Source of the DNA: Priapulus caudatus
Lineage: Eukaryota; Priapulida; Priapulimorpha; Priapulimorphida; Priapulidae
NCBI RefSeq assembly: GCF_000485595.1
Contig: NW_014577087.1
Span: 503,403-566,196, forward strand
Reading direction: 5' to 3'
Length of the DNA stretch: 62,794 bases
Positions 12,701 to 22,766 of the stretch are shown here, one piece after another (position 1 is the first letter of the stretch; each line of letters begins with the position of its first letter). The notes below the pieces were generated by a model, which did no database searches, was not told the origin of the DNA, and saw only the letters and a program-made list of their open reading frames with translations. The position numbers were made by a program, and so were the translations under genes.

Positions 12701-12893
12701 CTTCGCAATATTACTAAAATAGTATAGTCTTAATTAATGGAAAGCAAATTATGTGATTAAGCAAAGAAGTTAACGTACTGTCCAACAATGCGTCTAATTC
12801 TTTATCGCTATTAGTAAGCTTGTTATCTGTTTGTGTTGCCGTGTTTGAATCACATGTTGGAGTTTTTGGAACTTCTGAATCGGCGCTCTCCAT
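6682..12893 (-). CDS. PEX19: PEX19, peroxisomal biogenesis factor 19 (gene span, 8 coding exons)
   Basis: PEX19 is the cytosolic chaperone and shuttle receptor for peroxisomal membrane proteins; it docks on PEX3. Coding exons on the minus strand are 12893-12779, 9812-9727, 9401-9227, 8643-8558, 8272-8108, 7820-7644, 7246-7199 and 6786-6682. They total 957 nt in one frame (318 aa; human PEX19 is 299). Visible family signatures are the N-terminal acidic PEX3-binding helix (KELDALLDSALEGFD, about residues 31-45), the GALFKELFEAE motif in exon 3, LLSKDVLYPSLKEI in exon 5, the YPAWL helix region in exon 6, MQELGHPP in exon 7 and a C-terminal CSVM CaaX farnesylation box. All introns are GT-AG. The start is the first in-frame ATG giving the acidic N-terminus. 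Uncertain points: the exon 2 donor could be 9 nt further on (9718), and the exon 6 donor is weak. Confidence 0.93.
7199..7246 (-). CDS. PEX19: PEX19 coding exon 7 (MQELGHPP)
   Basis: A 48-nt exon encoding MQELGHPPTDITGETG, matching human LQDLGHPPKELAGEMP. Acceptor TTACAG, donor GGG|GTGAGT. Confidence 0.9.
7644..7820 (-). CDS. PEX19: PEX19 coding exon 6
   Basis: Encodes YPAWLEAKKGVIDQAEHDKY, then a helix with CELMVTICTDYEAETPGDS and RFERVMTIMQE, equivalent to the human YPEWL...FEAETPTDS...RFEMVLDLMQQ. The acceptor is TCCTCAG. The donor GAG|GTTTGC is a weak match but gives the expected join to MQELGHPP. Confidence 0.9.
8108..8272 (-). CDS. PEX19: PEX19 coding exon 5
   Basis: Encodes TEFSETDILDAMNNLG, a Gly/Ser-rich turn, FMPMMQGLMRNLLSKDVLYP and SLKEISSK. 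The segment from MPMMQ to SLKEI is the best conserved part of PEX19 and forms the start of the C-terminal cargo-binding helical domain. Splice sites are TTCCAG| and AAG|GTACAA. Confidence 0.92.
8558..8643 (-). CDS. PEX19: PEX19 coding exon 4
   Basis: Encodes GSSPEANKEFAESLSGTLNS and then LAQDAKSLQ, matching the human ETLSGLAKNATDLQ region. The acceptor is ATGTTACAG and the donor CAG|GTATTA. Confidence 0.88.
8695..9110. repeat. Degenerate minisatellite in PEX19 intron 3
   Basis: About 20 imperfect repeats of a 19-22 bp unit resembling CTAACACATGCCTGTA fill most of the intron between PEX19 exons 3 and 4. No conserved coding frame runs through it. Confidence 0.7.
9227..9401 (-). CDS. PEX19: PEX19 coding exon 3
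   Basis: The acceptor CATACAG leads into GSNAEATFDTGALFKELFEA, followed by a helix (EQFEKAMQYLMVDEPEL) like the human stretch around LFDSEL and FEKAMKELAEEEPHL. The donor is CAG|GTAAAT. This is the PEX14-contacting and amphipathic helix part of the family. Confidence 0.9.
9727..9812 (-). CDS. PEX19: PEX19 coding exon 2
   Basis: The acceptor TTGTTAACAG precedes GCGCCCTTGAG, completing SALEGFD after exon 1. The rest is a low-complexity linker (PTEPTGETTSASPGEAQAE). Two donors preserve the frame: GTAATA after 9727 (chosen) and GTAACT after 9718, the latter adding VIA. Transcript evidence would be needed to choose. Confidence 0.75.
10572..10856. mobile_element. Nonautonomous TIR element with TA target duplication, 285 bp
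   Basis: The left end AGGCCAAAACAATATATATG and the reverse-complemented right end AGGCCAAAACAAAATATAGG extend into GTGTGGTTAC on both sides, a terminal inverted repeat of about 30 bp with a few mismatches. TA dinucleotides flank both ends (10570-10571 and 10857-10858), as with Tc1/mariner-class insertions. The interior is T-rich with no transposase. It sits in PEX19 intron 1. Confidence 0.75.
10981..11054. repeat. Directly repeated 29-bp hairpin unit
   Basis: The unit TCCCCGCGGATCCACGAGTC plus AGCTCGTGG occurs at 10981-11009 and again, identical, at 11026-11054, separated by 16 bp. Each unit contains CCACGAG-TCA-GCTCGTGG, able to form an 8-9 bp stem. The GC content stands out from the AT-rich surroundings in PEX19 intron 1. 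Confidence 0.7.
11640..11685. repeat. Short GC-rich tandem repeat
   Basis: About three copies of a 15-bp unit related to GCGCAGGGCGCGCAG lie in PEX19 intron 1 in otherwise AT-rich DNA. Confidence 0.6.
11769..12373. mobile_element. Nonautonomous TIR element with TTAA target duplication, 605 bp
   Basis: TTAA flanks both ends (11765-11768 and 12374-12377). The left end reads AGGGATCGTTTACTCTAGG and the reverse-complemented right end AGGGATAGTAGACTCTAGG, about 19 bp of inverted repeat with three mismatches. A TTAA duplication is typical of piggyBac and Kolobok superfamilies. I see no transposase frame inside. It lies in PEX19 intron 1 near exon 1. Confidence 0.7.
12779..12893 (-). CDS. PEX19: PEX19 coding exon 1 (start codon, PEX3-binding helix)
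   Basis: The ATG is the CAT at 12891-12893. The exon encodes MESADSEVPK... and ends in KELDALLD plus one base before the donor GTACGT. The DKELDALLD stretch matches the start of the PEX3-binding N-terminal helix of PEX19. An upstream in-frame ATG at 12944 would add 17 basic residues without family support. Confidence 0.88.
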
Positions 12894-14210
12894 GTTGACT
12901 GTATCGTATCGCCATCTACTGGCTCGTTTTGCCACTGCTCTCAATTTTTCGAGTTTCGACTCTCGTGTTTCTAAAAAGGAAATGCTGTCTGTCTACGTTC
13001 GGTACAGGGCGTGTAAACCAAAACGAGTTGAAAATGTTAAAATGCTCGATACTTATATATATATATATACATATATATATACGTATGATAATGATGCGCT
13101 CGGAACACATATAATTTATTGCGATATATTTCACAGGAACGCACGTACATGCGCACACACTGTGTGTGTTATAGCACATTCTACCCCATTTATATGCACG
13201 CACTCGGTGCGCACTCACACGTGAAAACATACGCTCGCACCTGCACACGAGCCCAGACCCACCCACGCACAGACCCACGCACGCATAGCTGCAAACACAT
13301 ACACTGACGCAGAGTGTTATATAGAAACATGGTATGTGAATCATGCGTAATTTTACACCTGATTGGCGTGTGAAATAACACCTGAGACGCAAGTGAAGTG
13401 AACGCCAATCGGCGTATAACATGTATAATTCCGAGAGAGCTAACGCCACCAAATTAACTTGCCTCGGTGTCAAGTTGTCAACTCACGTACAGTTAACAGA
13501 CACGCTAGACGCAACCTCGTTACCTTTACCCACCACCCCACTCCACCCGCTTAATACTTTACTTGCTTATTTCTCATATCCATAATTTGATTGTAATATT
13601 TCTTCTATCCGAAGAAAATGTCCGTAGGAACTCATCTTCGATTATTATATGGAGGATAATCATTGTGAAGTATTATTGAATCTGTTGTGAACGGAGTAGA
13701 CGTTACGAAACGTACCGTACGTACGCTTTATGATGGACGGATTGCTTTCACTACTCGAAGGAAAGCTGGTCTAAACTGATATTGTTCCGAGGTCATCACA
13801 GTTCGAATCGTATAATTTCTGAATAAAACTACAGGCCGCATATAGTGTAAGACCGTATCCTATTGAATACGGTCTTTGATATGCCTTGCACGCCTTTGCG
13901 CATGACGTCACAATCATGACTATCGTGGAGGTCGCGGAATGATTATGGCAATGGCATTGACATATCTCTTTAAAGAAACAGAAAAAAACCTTGCAGACTA
14001 ATATAAGAATGCATCGGAGCGGAACAACGCACAGCGATCTATGTCTCAATTACGAGCGCTCAATCTAGATTTTGATTGAAAAAATCATGCGTCCTGTGAA
14101 CAGTGGAATGGAGGCATCGATTTATTCGGTGACTTATATAATCTAGTTTCAAACGAGTGGGAAAAAAGTTGGTGGTATCTTGACCGCACTCCCTCTCTCA
14201 CTCCCTCGTA

Positions 14211-14243
<33 letters not shown>

Positions 14244-14278
14244 CCCTCTCTCTCTCTCTTTCTCTCTCTCTCTTTCTC

Positions 14279-14339
<61 letters not shown>

Positions 14340-14462
14340 ACCTCTTTCCCTAGCAGTTTTTTTGACTCACTTCTTCGCCTTTATTCTAAACTCTCTGTCA
14401 CGGTCTAATCTCTTAGTTCTCTCGATCTACTCTATATATTTATCTGGCCATGTTTTTTTCGT

Positions 14463-14497
<35 letters not shown>

Positions 14498-15416
14498 CCC
14501 TCCCTGTCTCGCTTTTCCATTTCTTTCTTTCCATTTCATTCTTTTACTCCGCCTCCCTCACCCACTCTCTCGACCTTCCCCTCACCCACTCTCTCGACCT
14601 TCCCCTCACTCTCTTTCTCTCTCTCTCTCTCTCCGGCCTCCCCTTCTCTCCTCCAGCGTGCACTCTCTCGGCAGCAGCCAGCCATGTAGCCCAGAGCTGT
14701 GCAGAGATCTGTCATGTACATTTCCCCTCTTTTATTCGATACGCACAGAGGCGTCCGTCCTTCGGCAGACATGTGGCGATGCACAGCCGACATTGCGCGA
14801 GGCCGCCGCCTGCGCACGTACGGCGAGAATGACCCGTAACGACGCAGCGGCGGCCCACACGGCAGGCTGCGCGATAGGATTACAAACGAACATGTGCGCA
14901 CCACTTGCGTGCGCGCGGCGACCGCTCTCGTGTTTTCACTGCTTCGCGAGGAGAGACCGTGCGAAGCGCGCTCGCACGCACACACACTCACGCAGCCTCG
15001 TCGTCCGCACATCACCCACGAACACAGCAAGAGAGAGAGAGGGAGAGAGCGCCACCGACCGCCGAAAAGAGACACGCCGACTCGCCACCACGCGAGACAT
15101 CAAGCCGAGAAGAATTCCCCCTCTCTCCGTCCCTCCGAGATTACGCCATCGTGTTGAGTAATCATTGCCCGGGGGGTAACGTGGATGTGTTTGGAGAGAC
15201 TCATCGCGCGGCGGGATCGCGGCGACTGCTGCGGTGGCATCCGGTGGCAGGGACTAGCCTGCGAGCAGTAGCAGCATAAACAGCTTCACGCAGTGCCCGC
15301 GTATTATAGGAGAGACTCGTGAACACAGAGTGTGGAAGATATAGCCGCTGTGTTTGCTTGCGTGTGTCTGTGATAACCCGGGCTGCACGCCGGAGGATGC
15401 GGAAAGAAGAGTGAAG
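12894..15416. promoter_or_regulatory. Intergenic region between divergent PEX19 and the large plus-strand gene
   Basis: The two genes point away from each other with 2.5 kb between start codons, so this stretch must hold both 5' UTRs and promoters. It contains a short (TA)n near 13053-13081, CA/CG-rich tracts at 13140-13310, CT microsatellites (14190-14340 and 14466-14650) and a CpG-rich 750 bp just before the large gene's start (14660-15410), the most promoter-like part. I see no dependable TATA box and did not place a transcription start. Confidence 0.5.
14190..14650. repeat. CT/CTTT microsatellite tract
   Basis: Long polypyrimidine runs (CT)n at 14213-14334 and again from 14466 through about 14632, with two direct copies of a CTCACCCACTCTCTCGACCT-like unit at 14557-14606. 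Reading frames here (Ser/Leu-rich) are repeat artefacts. Confidence 0.85.
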
Positions 15417-15517
15417 ATGTTGAGATTTTTATTGACGATTGCTTTTCTCTGCGAACTGCTGTTGGTGGAACGGATCTGGGACGTACAAGCGCAGGATAAT
15501 GAAGTAGCAAGCTTGCG
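15417..15517 (+). CDS. Large gene exon 1: signal peptide
   Basis: ATG at 15417 starts a hydrophobic leader ([17 protein letters not shown]) with a likely cleavage site after VQAQ. The donor CG|GTTCGT is not the best consensus but gives the phase needed to form Arg with exon 2 (SLR|GPHVC). A further small exon in the 3.3-kb first intron cannot be excluded. Confidence 0.75.
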
Positions 15518-18500
15518 GTTCGTATATCTTGGCTATTTCTAAACTAAAATGCACTCCATACCCGCATCGGAGTTTAGTTTAGCCTCGACGATAACGACTA
15601 GGTTCGTCCTTGCAGCATGCCAAACTGAAATCTATCGGATATCTCGCGCTTAAAGAGTGTTGAATAATTAAACTAGTTTGCAACGTTTCAATTATGACAT
15701 ATAAATATACACATTACCAAGTGGCACAACACGGCAAGCGTAGGCCTACTATTTTACATATAGAAACAGATAGCAGATTGTTTATGATAAACGAACGACA
15801 TCTTTCGGGGCAAAATAGTTATTCTCTTTAGCATTAGATAGTTCGTAGCAAAAAGAATACTACGATGACATAATTGTTTCGCTCGATAATCTATCGGTCG
15901 CTGCCTGAGATTAACATAACTAAATGACTGTGATGTCCACGGAAAAAATAGGATGGTTCCTACGTCTCACATGCACCACATGTGACTGTTCGTGTGCATC
16001 TCCCGTTTGGCTCTGTTAAAAACTTAAAATTATATGGAAACGAGGCGTGTGGTGATCTCCTGAGTCTCCTCTAGTTTCATTCGTCAGTGACTTAATAGAA
16101 ATACATTCAATGTCTTAGATAATAATTTTAATAGTCGCGTAGTGAGTTCATTTTACTAGTCGCATGCAGAACGGTGACCCTGGAACCTACAAACGGCAGA
16201 CGAGACGTGGGGCACGGGATTGCCGCGTGACTGTTGTTACTGCAACGTGCCCGCGTCATACATACAATCGGACGCACGCACACACGCACGCACGCAGACA
16301 CCCACACAAGACAGGCGCTTGCGCGCAAACACAGCCCACACACACACTAGACACGGTACGACAGACACTCAGTACACAGTAGACACACATCGCCTACTCT
16401 CTCGTTCACATCACGCGCGCATCGCACACGGTGACGCACGCACGCAACGCCCGCGCACGCACGCGCGCACACACACACTGGCGCTGCGCGCACCTGCGAC
16501 GCACGCAAGCATCGCTGCCGCTGCTGACTACACAACACCCACGCCACGTCACACGCACAGGCCACGCCCGGCCACAGCACTGGCGCCGCAGCAGCACACG
16601 AACGCCAGCACAGCGCACGCAACGCGCGACATACACAGGCGCGTCGGTATGTTTACGGGGGCGATCCGGAAGTCAAAAAGCACAAATTCTGTCAACAAAT
16701 ATTTTTCGTACGTAATCGCCTGCGACGACCCGGAAGTCGGCCGACTGTCACCTGTCAACAACAACGCTCTTGTGACTTGCCCCGCCCACGACCGTAAACG
16801 CACCAACGCGTGTTCACCTCCTCCTCCTCCCACGACGTTTCTTTCTTAAGATTTACTGCTGGCACGGTGCCTAGATGCGGAGGCAAGCGGACGTGCGGCG
16901 ACCTAGCGCACCAACATCATGGGAGGACGACGACAGCCGCCCTGTCATCCATCACTTTCACCCACTAATCACCGCCGCCGTCGATTCACTTTTACTTTTG
17001 TACACGCAGTTTTTTTTCTCTCTTTCTCTCTCTCTTTCTCGACACATCTGACCTACTTACCCACTTGCGGACATCAAAACTTTCCCCTTCACTCTGAAAG
17101 CGTGCGCTGGCGTACTTCGGGCACAGGCAGGACAATGGATTCGAGCAATATAGGGCTGTGTGTATAAATCTCATGGCTATAATACGCAAAGAATATGGCA
17201 AGTGTCGGGCACCGATACACGTCGTGCGTTATACCCTTATTGTGCTGTACACAGAGTCGGAGTCACTAAACGAGTGCCATATTTATTTACGCACATTGAC
17301 ACGTTAATAATCGAATTTATTACAGGTTAAATTGCACCCGTACACGTATAGTTAAGTAAGGATTAATGAAGAACAAAATCAGTACGAACCGAGTGATCAA
17401 CAACAACATCGGGAGAGAATAAAAACAAACAACCGACAAATCAACAACAGACCAAAATCTGCAAACTGTATTTTTAATTGGTTTTTATTTACTCCTGATA
17501 ACATCAAAATATCAGCTGACAAAATTAGAAACCTTCCATTATAAATCTCCTACGAGGTTAACCCGCATAGACTGGTGCTCACGCCTCCTTTCTGTAACTT
17601 GTTATCAGGCAGCCCTCCATTTCTCTTACCGTTCCGACCCTTCGCAGCGTTGGTTGACTTGCGGCTGACCTGAACGCCACCCCGCGGGCGTAACCTGCCA
17701 TATTGCTGTTTAAGATGTAACATCACTTAGACGCAGGCGAGCCGTGTCGCACAATTACGTGCGCGTGACTTGCAGATAAAACGCGCCGTTCGAAAACCTT
17801 GGCTGGCGTGCACGTGAGCGACGGGAAGTACGTGCGCGCAATGCTAACCCGCGCCAGCCACCTCTGGGTCGGTCACAGCTTCATGGCTCCAACCGGGAGA
17901 GCACCGGAGGATGTATACGCAAGCAGCATCGCCAAGGTTATCTAGGTAGCAGGAGCCAGGCATCGCATGCCCGCGGGGGAAAGAACGCCGCTTGCGTGCG
18001 CTCGGATGGCCGCACGCTGAATGTCGATGAGGACACGGGTGTGAATACGAACGATGGTGGATATGCGAGCGCTAACGATTTTATCAATGAGGAACTTGCA
18101 GGACGTCAGTCGCTATGAGGGCTGATATGTGACGTTAAACGTCCAGAGTCTGCCTCGATTTGTAAAGAACGAGCTGAAGCGAGTTGAATGCGTTAGGCCG
18201 AAGCGTCCAATAAGAGCCTGTGCAATATATATTCTGACATAAATATATTTCGCCGGCAATGTCACGAAAGATCTAATAAATATATTGTGACTGATTGGGT
18301 CTTTGTAATACGTTGCCTGGCTGCACAATAGAGAAAGGAAGCCCGCGTGTGGATTCCAAATGAATAGAAAATATGAATGGAAAAAGTAGGAACGCAATTA
18401 TAGCCGAACATATTGTTCAGTTTATATTAAATATTCAGATTAACACGTTATTTATTCTTGTCAACGTAACCATACTTTATAATATACATACTTTTATATA

Positions 18501-21500
18501 GTAATTAGTATTTAGTATTTACATATATCAGTCTATATATATATATATATATATATTCCCGACGATCTATCTATATATATATATATCGTATTTACACACA
18601 CGCGCGCACACACACACGCACACGCACGCGCACGCGCACGCGCACGCGCACGCGCACGCACGCACGCACGCACGCACGCGCGCACACGCACACGTACACG
18701 CACACGCACACGCACGCACGCACGCACGCACGCCCGCATGGCACGCACGCACGCACGCACGCACGCCCGCATGCACGCACGCACGCACGCACGCACGCAC
18801 AAATATATATATATAGTATATATACTCATATTATATTTTAGTGGGCCACATGTTTGCACCGATGACAACTCTACCTATTGCTGCCCGGGATGGGAAACTG
18901 CGAATGGTGGCAAGGAATGCTCGCAGCGTACGTATGCACAGTGACGCGGTTTCTTCCAATGCGAAAATGTCGTAAAACTACGACAAGATAATGGTGTAGG
19001 GCGCCCGTGGAAGCTCTAGGGGGGTCTATAGGTTCATAATTACTGCCTCCATGGTTACTCTGCTCACGAGCAGATGCCGACACATATGTAGACTTAAATA
19101 TAGTCAAGAATATAATGATATATGATATATAGAATGTATATTCGATGTCCAGATTCGTCTAAACATGCGATGCATGCATGATCGATGCTTGATCGATGCC
19201 CGATCGATGCCTGATCGATGCCCGATGTCGATGCATGCATCAATAATCTATAACGTGTTGATGAACCAAACACGTATCGCCTGTAATGACTTTCTTTCGA
19301 TGGTCATGTTTGATGTAGCTATATGCAGTACACCGTGCCATCCCGGAATTTGCGTTGGTCCCAATGTTTGCGACTGTCCCGGCGCGGGAGCAGCAGCAGG
19401 CTGCTTTCACAGGAAGACGATAATGACACCCAAGATCACCGAGCTGCAGGTAGGTGGCAGTAGCATCGCGGTCATACAGCGCGTAATCGCGTCGCTGTAG
19501 TTGTACTTGGGTTTATTGCCCGATAGCGTGCGATTGCTTGGTATTGAAGAAATTATTGAAGAAATGTTACAGTCTCCTATCTCGCTCTCTCCCCGTCTCG
19601 CATTCTCACGACTTTGTGCGCCCGCTCTACTCCCCCTCTCTTCTTCTCTATTTATCCAACTACTCTATCACTCTCTCTCTCTCTCCCTCTCGTCATTCAC
19701 ATACAAACGCGCATGCATGCTCTAGCACAAAAATAGCCTCCACGATTACCCATAACTCACTGTCTTTTTGCGATCTCACTACTTGCTATGCGCGCAATGC
19801 GATGCCCACGTGAACGCATCACCTTAAACCTGAGAGGCAACGTGACGTTTTATTGATACTGATACAGGAACTTCATGAGAATTCGACGCAGACGAGGCTG
19901 GGCTATATAGCAAAGTTAATGACCGACATCCGGTGCCCACAAGGCTACACGTACAACGATACAGACCAAATATGTCACGGTACATACTAATAATGTCATT
20001 GTCATTCCGTACGTGTCTGAAATTATTCAGAGAATTTAGCTCTGGCAATGGCTATATAATAATTTCGATAACCGGGTGAATTAAACATGGGAATAATACA
20101 TGTTCTTTGGACCAAGAGTTTATGTTGTTGAAACAGTAACACGTAAAAATAAAAATATGATGAGAAAAACAATCAAAAGGTGATAAATTCTTACGTAGTC
20201 ATTTCTCAGTATTTGAAATATATATCTACAGTAAGGGGACCTGTTGAACTAAAGTAGATTTGCATGTAGAAGTGAGTATACATGCATTGCATGCGAAAAC
20301 AACACCTTTAGTACCCGTTCGTGGCGAGGAGTTGAAACAAGGAATGAACTCAAATATCATTATTATTATTATTATTATTATTATTTCCAAAGTGGCATTA
20401 GCCGGTGGCTTCTGGGTTGGCCGTGTCCCAATCTGGGACATAGGGATTCAATTCAGAATTTTTCGCAGGATGTGTGCTGTTCCTAGTAGTGCGATTATTA
20501 TTATTACTATTATTAATATTATTATTATGATATTACTTTATTAGCGATAAAATAACACGCATCTCTACATCGCTGTTTAATTAATGACACATTGGCTATC
20601 ACGCAGATATTATTGAGTGTGAGGAGGCGGTGCAGCCGTGCCATCAAATCTGCATCAACACGCCGGGAAGCTACTACTGCGCCTGTCAGCGAGGGTTCGT
20701 GCTGCACAGTAACGGCCTGTCCTGTGTCGGTGAGTGAGGTTAGCTTGGCGCGTGTGACAAGCAAGCAGCAAACCGAGTTCTCAGCCATCGACGCCGCATA
20801 TACGCGTGCTAATGGACGTTACGTCGGTAGTTTGACATACGGCCCGATTCGGCTGTCAACTTTCATTTTTTCTGGCTAGCAGAACCACTTGTCTTTTTGC
20901 GCCACCTTTTCAGAAAGCCTTGAACTTTCTATAGCTCTTTCCGTACTCAGCAATCTCTTTACCTCACTAAACGTATTGAGTAAGATTACGCCGCACACAG
21001 TTCGCGCTGCTTTTTTTATTCGCAATGTAGAATCACGGGAAACATTACACTGAAGTCCGGGTCCGCGAAACGAATGTAGCTTGCACTTAGCAATGCCGAC
21101 GGGGGTTTGCAATGATTTTGATGCGGGCTGAAGGGAGCGATGCCAGGCGAGATCCGTGCGTGTGTGTTTGTGTGTGTGCGTGCGTGCGTGGGTATATGCG
21201 TGCGTGCGTGCGTGTAGAGGCGTAGTTCACGCTCGGCGATGCGGTCGGTAGCTCGCGCAGCAGCCCGGCGTGATCTGTCAGTATTGCCTTCGGTCACCGA
21301 GGAAGTTACCGCTTAATTATGTGAGCGCACACACTACACCTAGATACATCGGTACGGCCAATGTTCTATGTACGGTATATATATTTATATATATATATAT
21401 ATATTTATATATATTATAATATATATATGCGCACACGTACGCACGCAAGCACATACGCACAAACACATACAACTAAAGGCGCACGCGCACGCGCACGCAC

Positions 21501-22026
21501 ACACACACACCCGCACGCACGCAGACGTAAACACATACACACGCACGCACGCAGACGCGCACACACGCGCGCGCATGCAGAAATGCACGTGTCGCAGTGA
21601 TTTAACCGGAAACGAAGGCGCTCAGTAGCGCAGCACGTGTTCCTGTTTTGCCACGCGGCCCTATTCCTGCCCGAGCCCCGACCTGCCCGAGCCCCGACCA
21701 TTTAGAGGCCAGAACACGCCCGGCCGATTACGGATGATGTGCCTGGTCCGCGGAAGGCGTAGCCTGCATTCGGCCTGCTCACGGGGGTTAGCATAATGCA
21801 GACGTGAATCAGCGTTTCCCAGGGCATCGTTGGCCTGTGCGGGGCGGGGGGGCGGGGGTTTATTGTTGACCACAATGTGATGTTGGTTGGGTAAACATTG
21901 CCCTCCACTTCGCATGTCCACCAGACTTGGAGAGAAATTGAGCGATATTAGAAGGAAGCTCTGACATGTAAATTGACAGTCAGAGTAAGAGCAGAGAGAG
22001 GTGGTAGGGAGAGAAAAATAGGGAAT

Positions 22027-22062
<36 letters not shown>

Positions 22063-22732
22063 GAAGAGAGAGAGAGAGAGAAAAAAGGAAGTAGCGACGA
22101 AAAAGATTGATAGAGAGTTGGCGGAGAAGAGAGGGAAGACGACAAGATAGAGATACTGACAGAGAGGTAGAGCAAAAGAAAAAAAGTTAGCAAAATAGTC
22201 ATGGCAAGAAAGAAAAGAGCAGGAGGCAGAGCGTGGGGAGAGGGGGGCTGATAAATAGTAACTTGCATCTAAGAAGAAAATAGGGCATATTCACCACTAT
22301 GAAGATACAGCGATATGACAAGGTAGCCCACTTAAATCAGTGAGGCTAAAATGGGTCGTAATCCCAAAGGATGGCACATCATATATGACGGCGTATATAC
22401 TCCATAAATGCTGGAATAATTATTCGATGCCAGTTCGTTCGAAATCGAAACATAGTGTGAACTAATATCGTTTTCTTTTCTTATTGATCTCTCTGGCGTG
22501 ATGGTGATGTCAACAGACACGACGAGGCTACGCACCTGCGCGCGGCGACGCACTTGTGCTGCCACCGACCTATGCCACAACACTTACGGCAGATACCGAT
22601 GCAGCCTGTCACAATGGCTTCCAATGTCGCCGAGGATGCGGCGCACCTGCACAGGTAGGCGACAAGCATACCACACACACGCTTCACGGTCACGCCACCC
22701 TTCACACGCCACGCACACACGCACGCAAGCAG

Positions 22733-22766
<34 letters not shown>

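Noticed and set aside
13771-14049. 92-codon minus-strand frame in the divergent intergenic region
   Set aside because: No family resemblance, no splice support, and it lies across a hairpin-like ACCGTATCC/GAATACGGT sequence.
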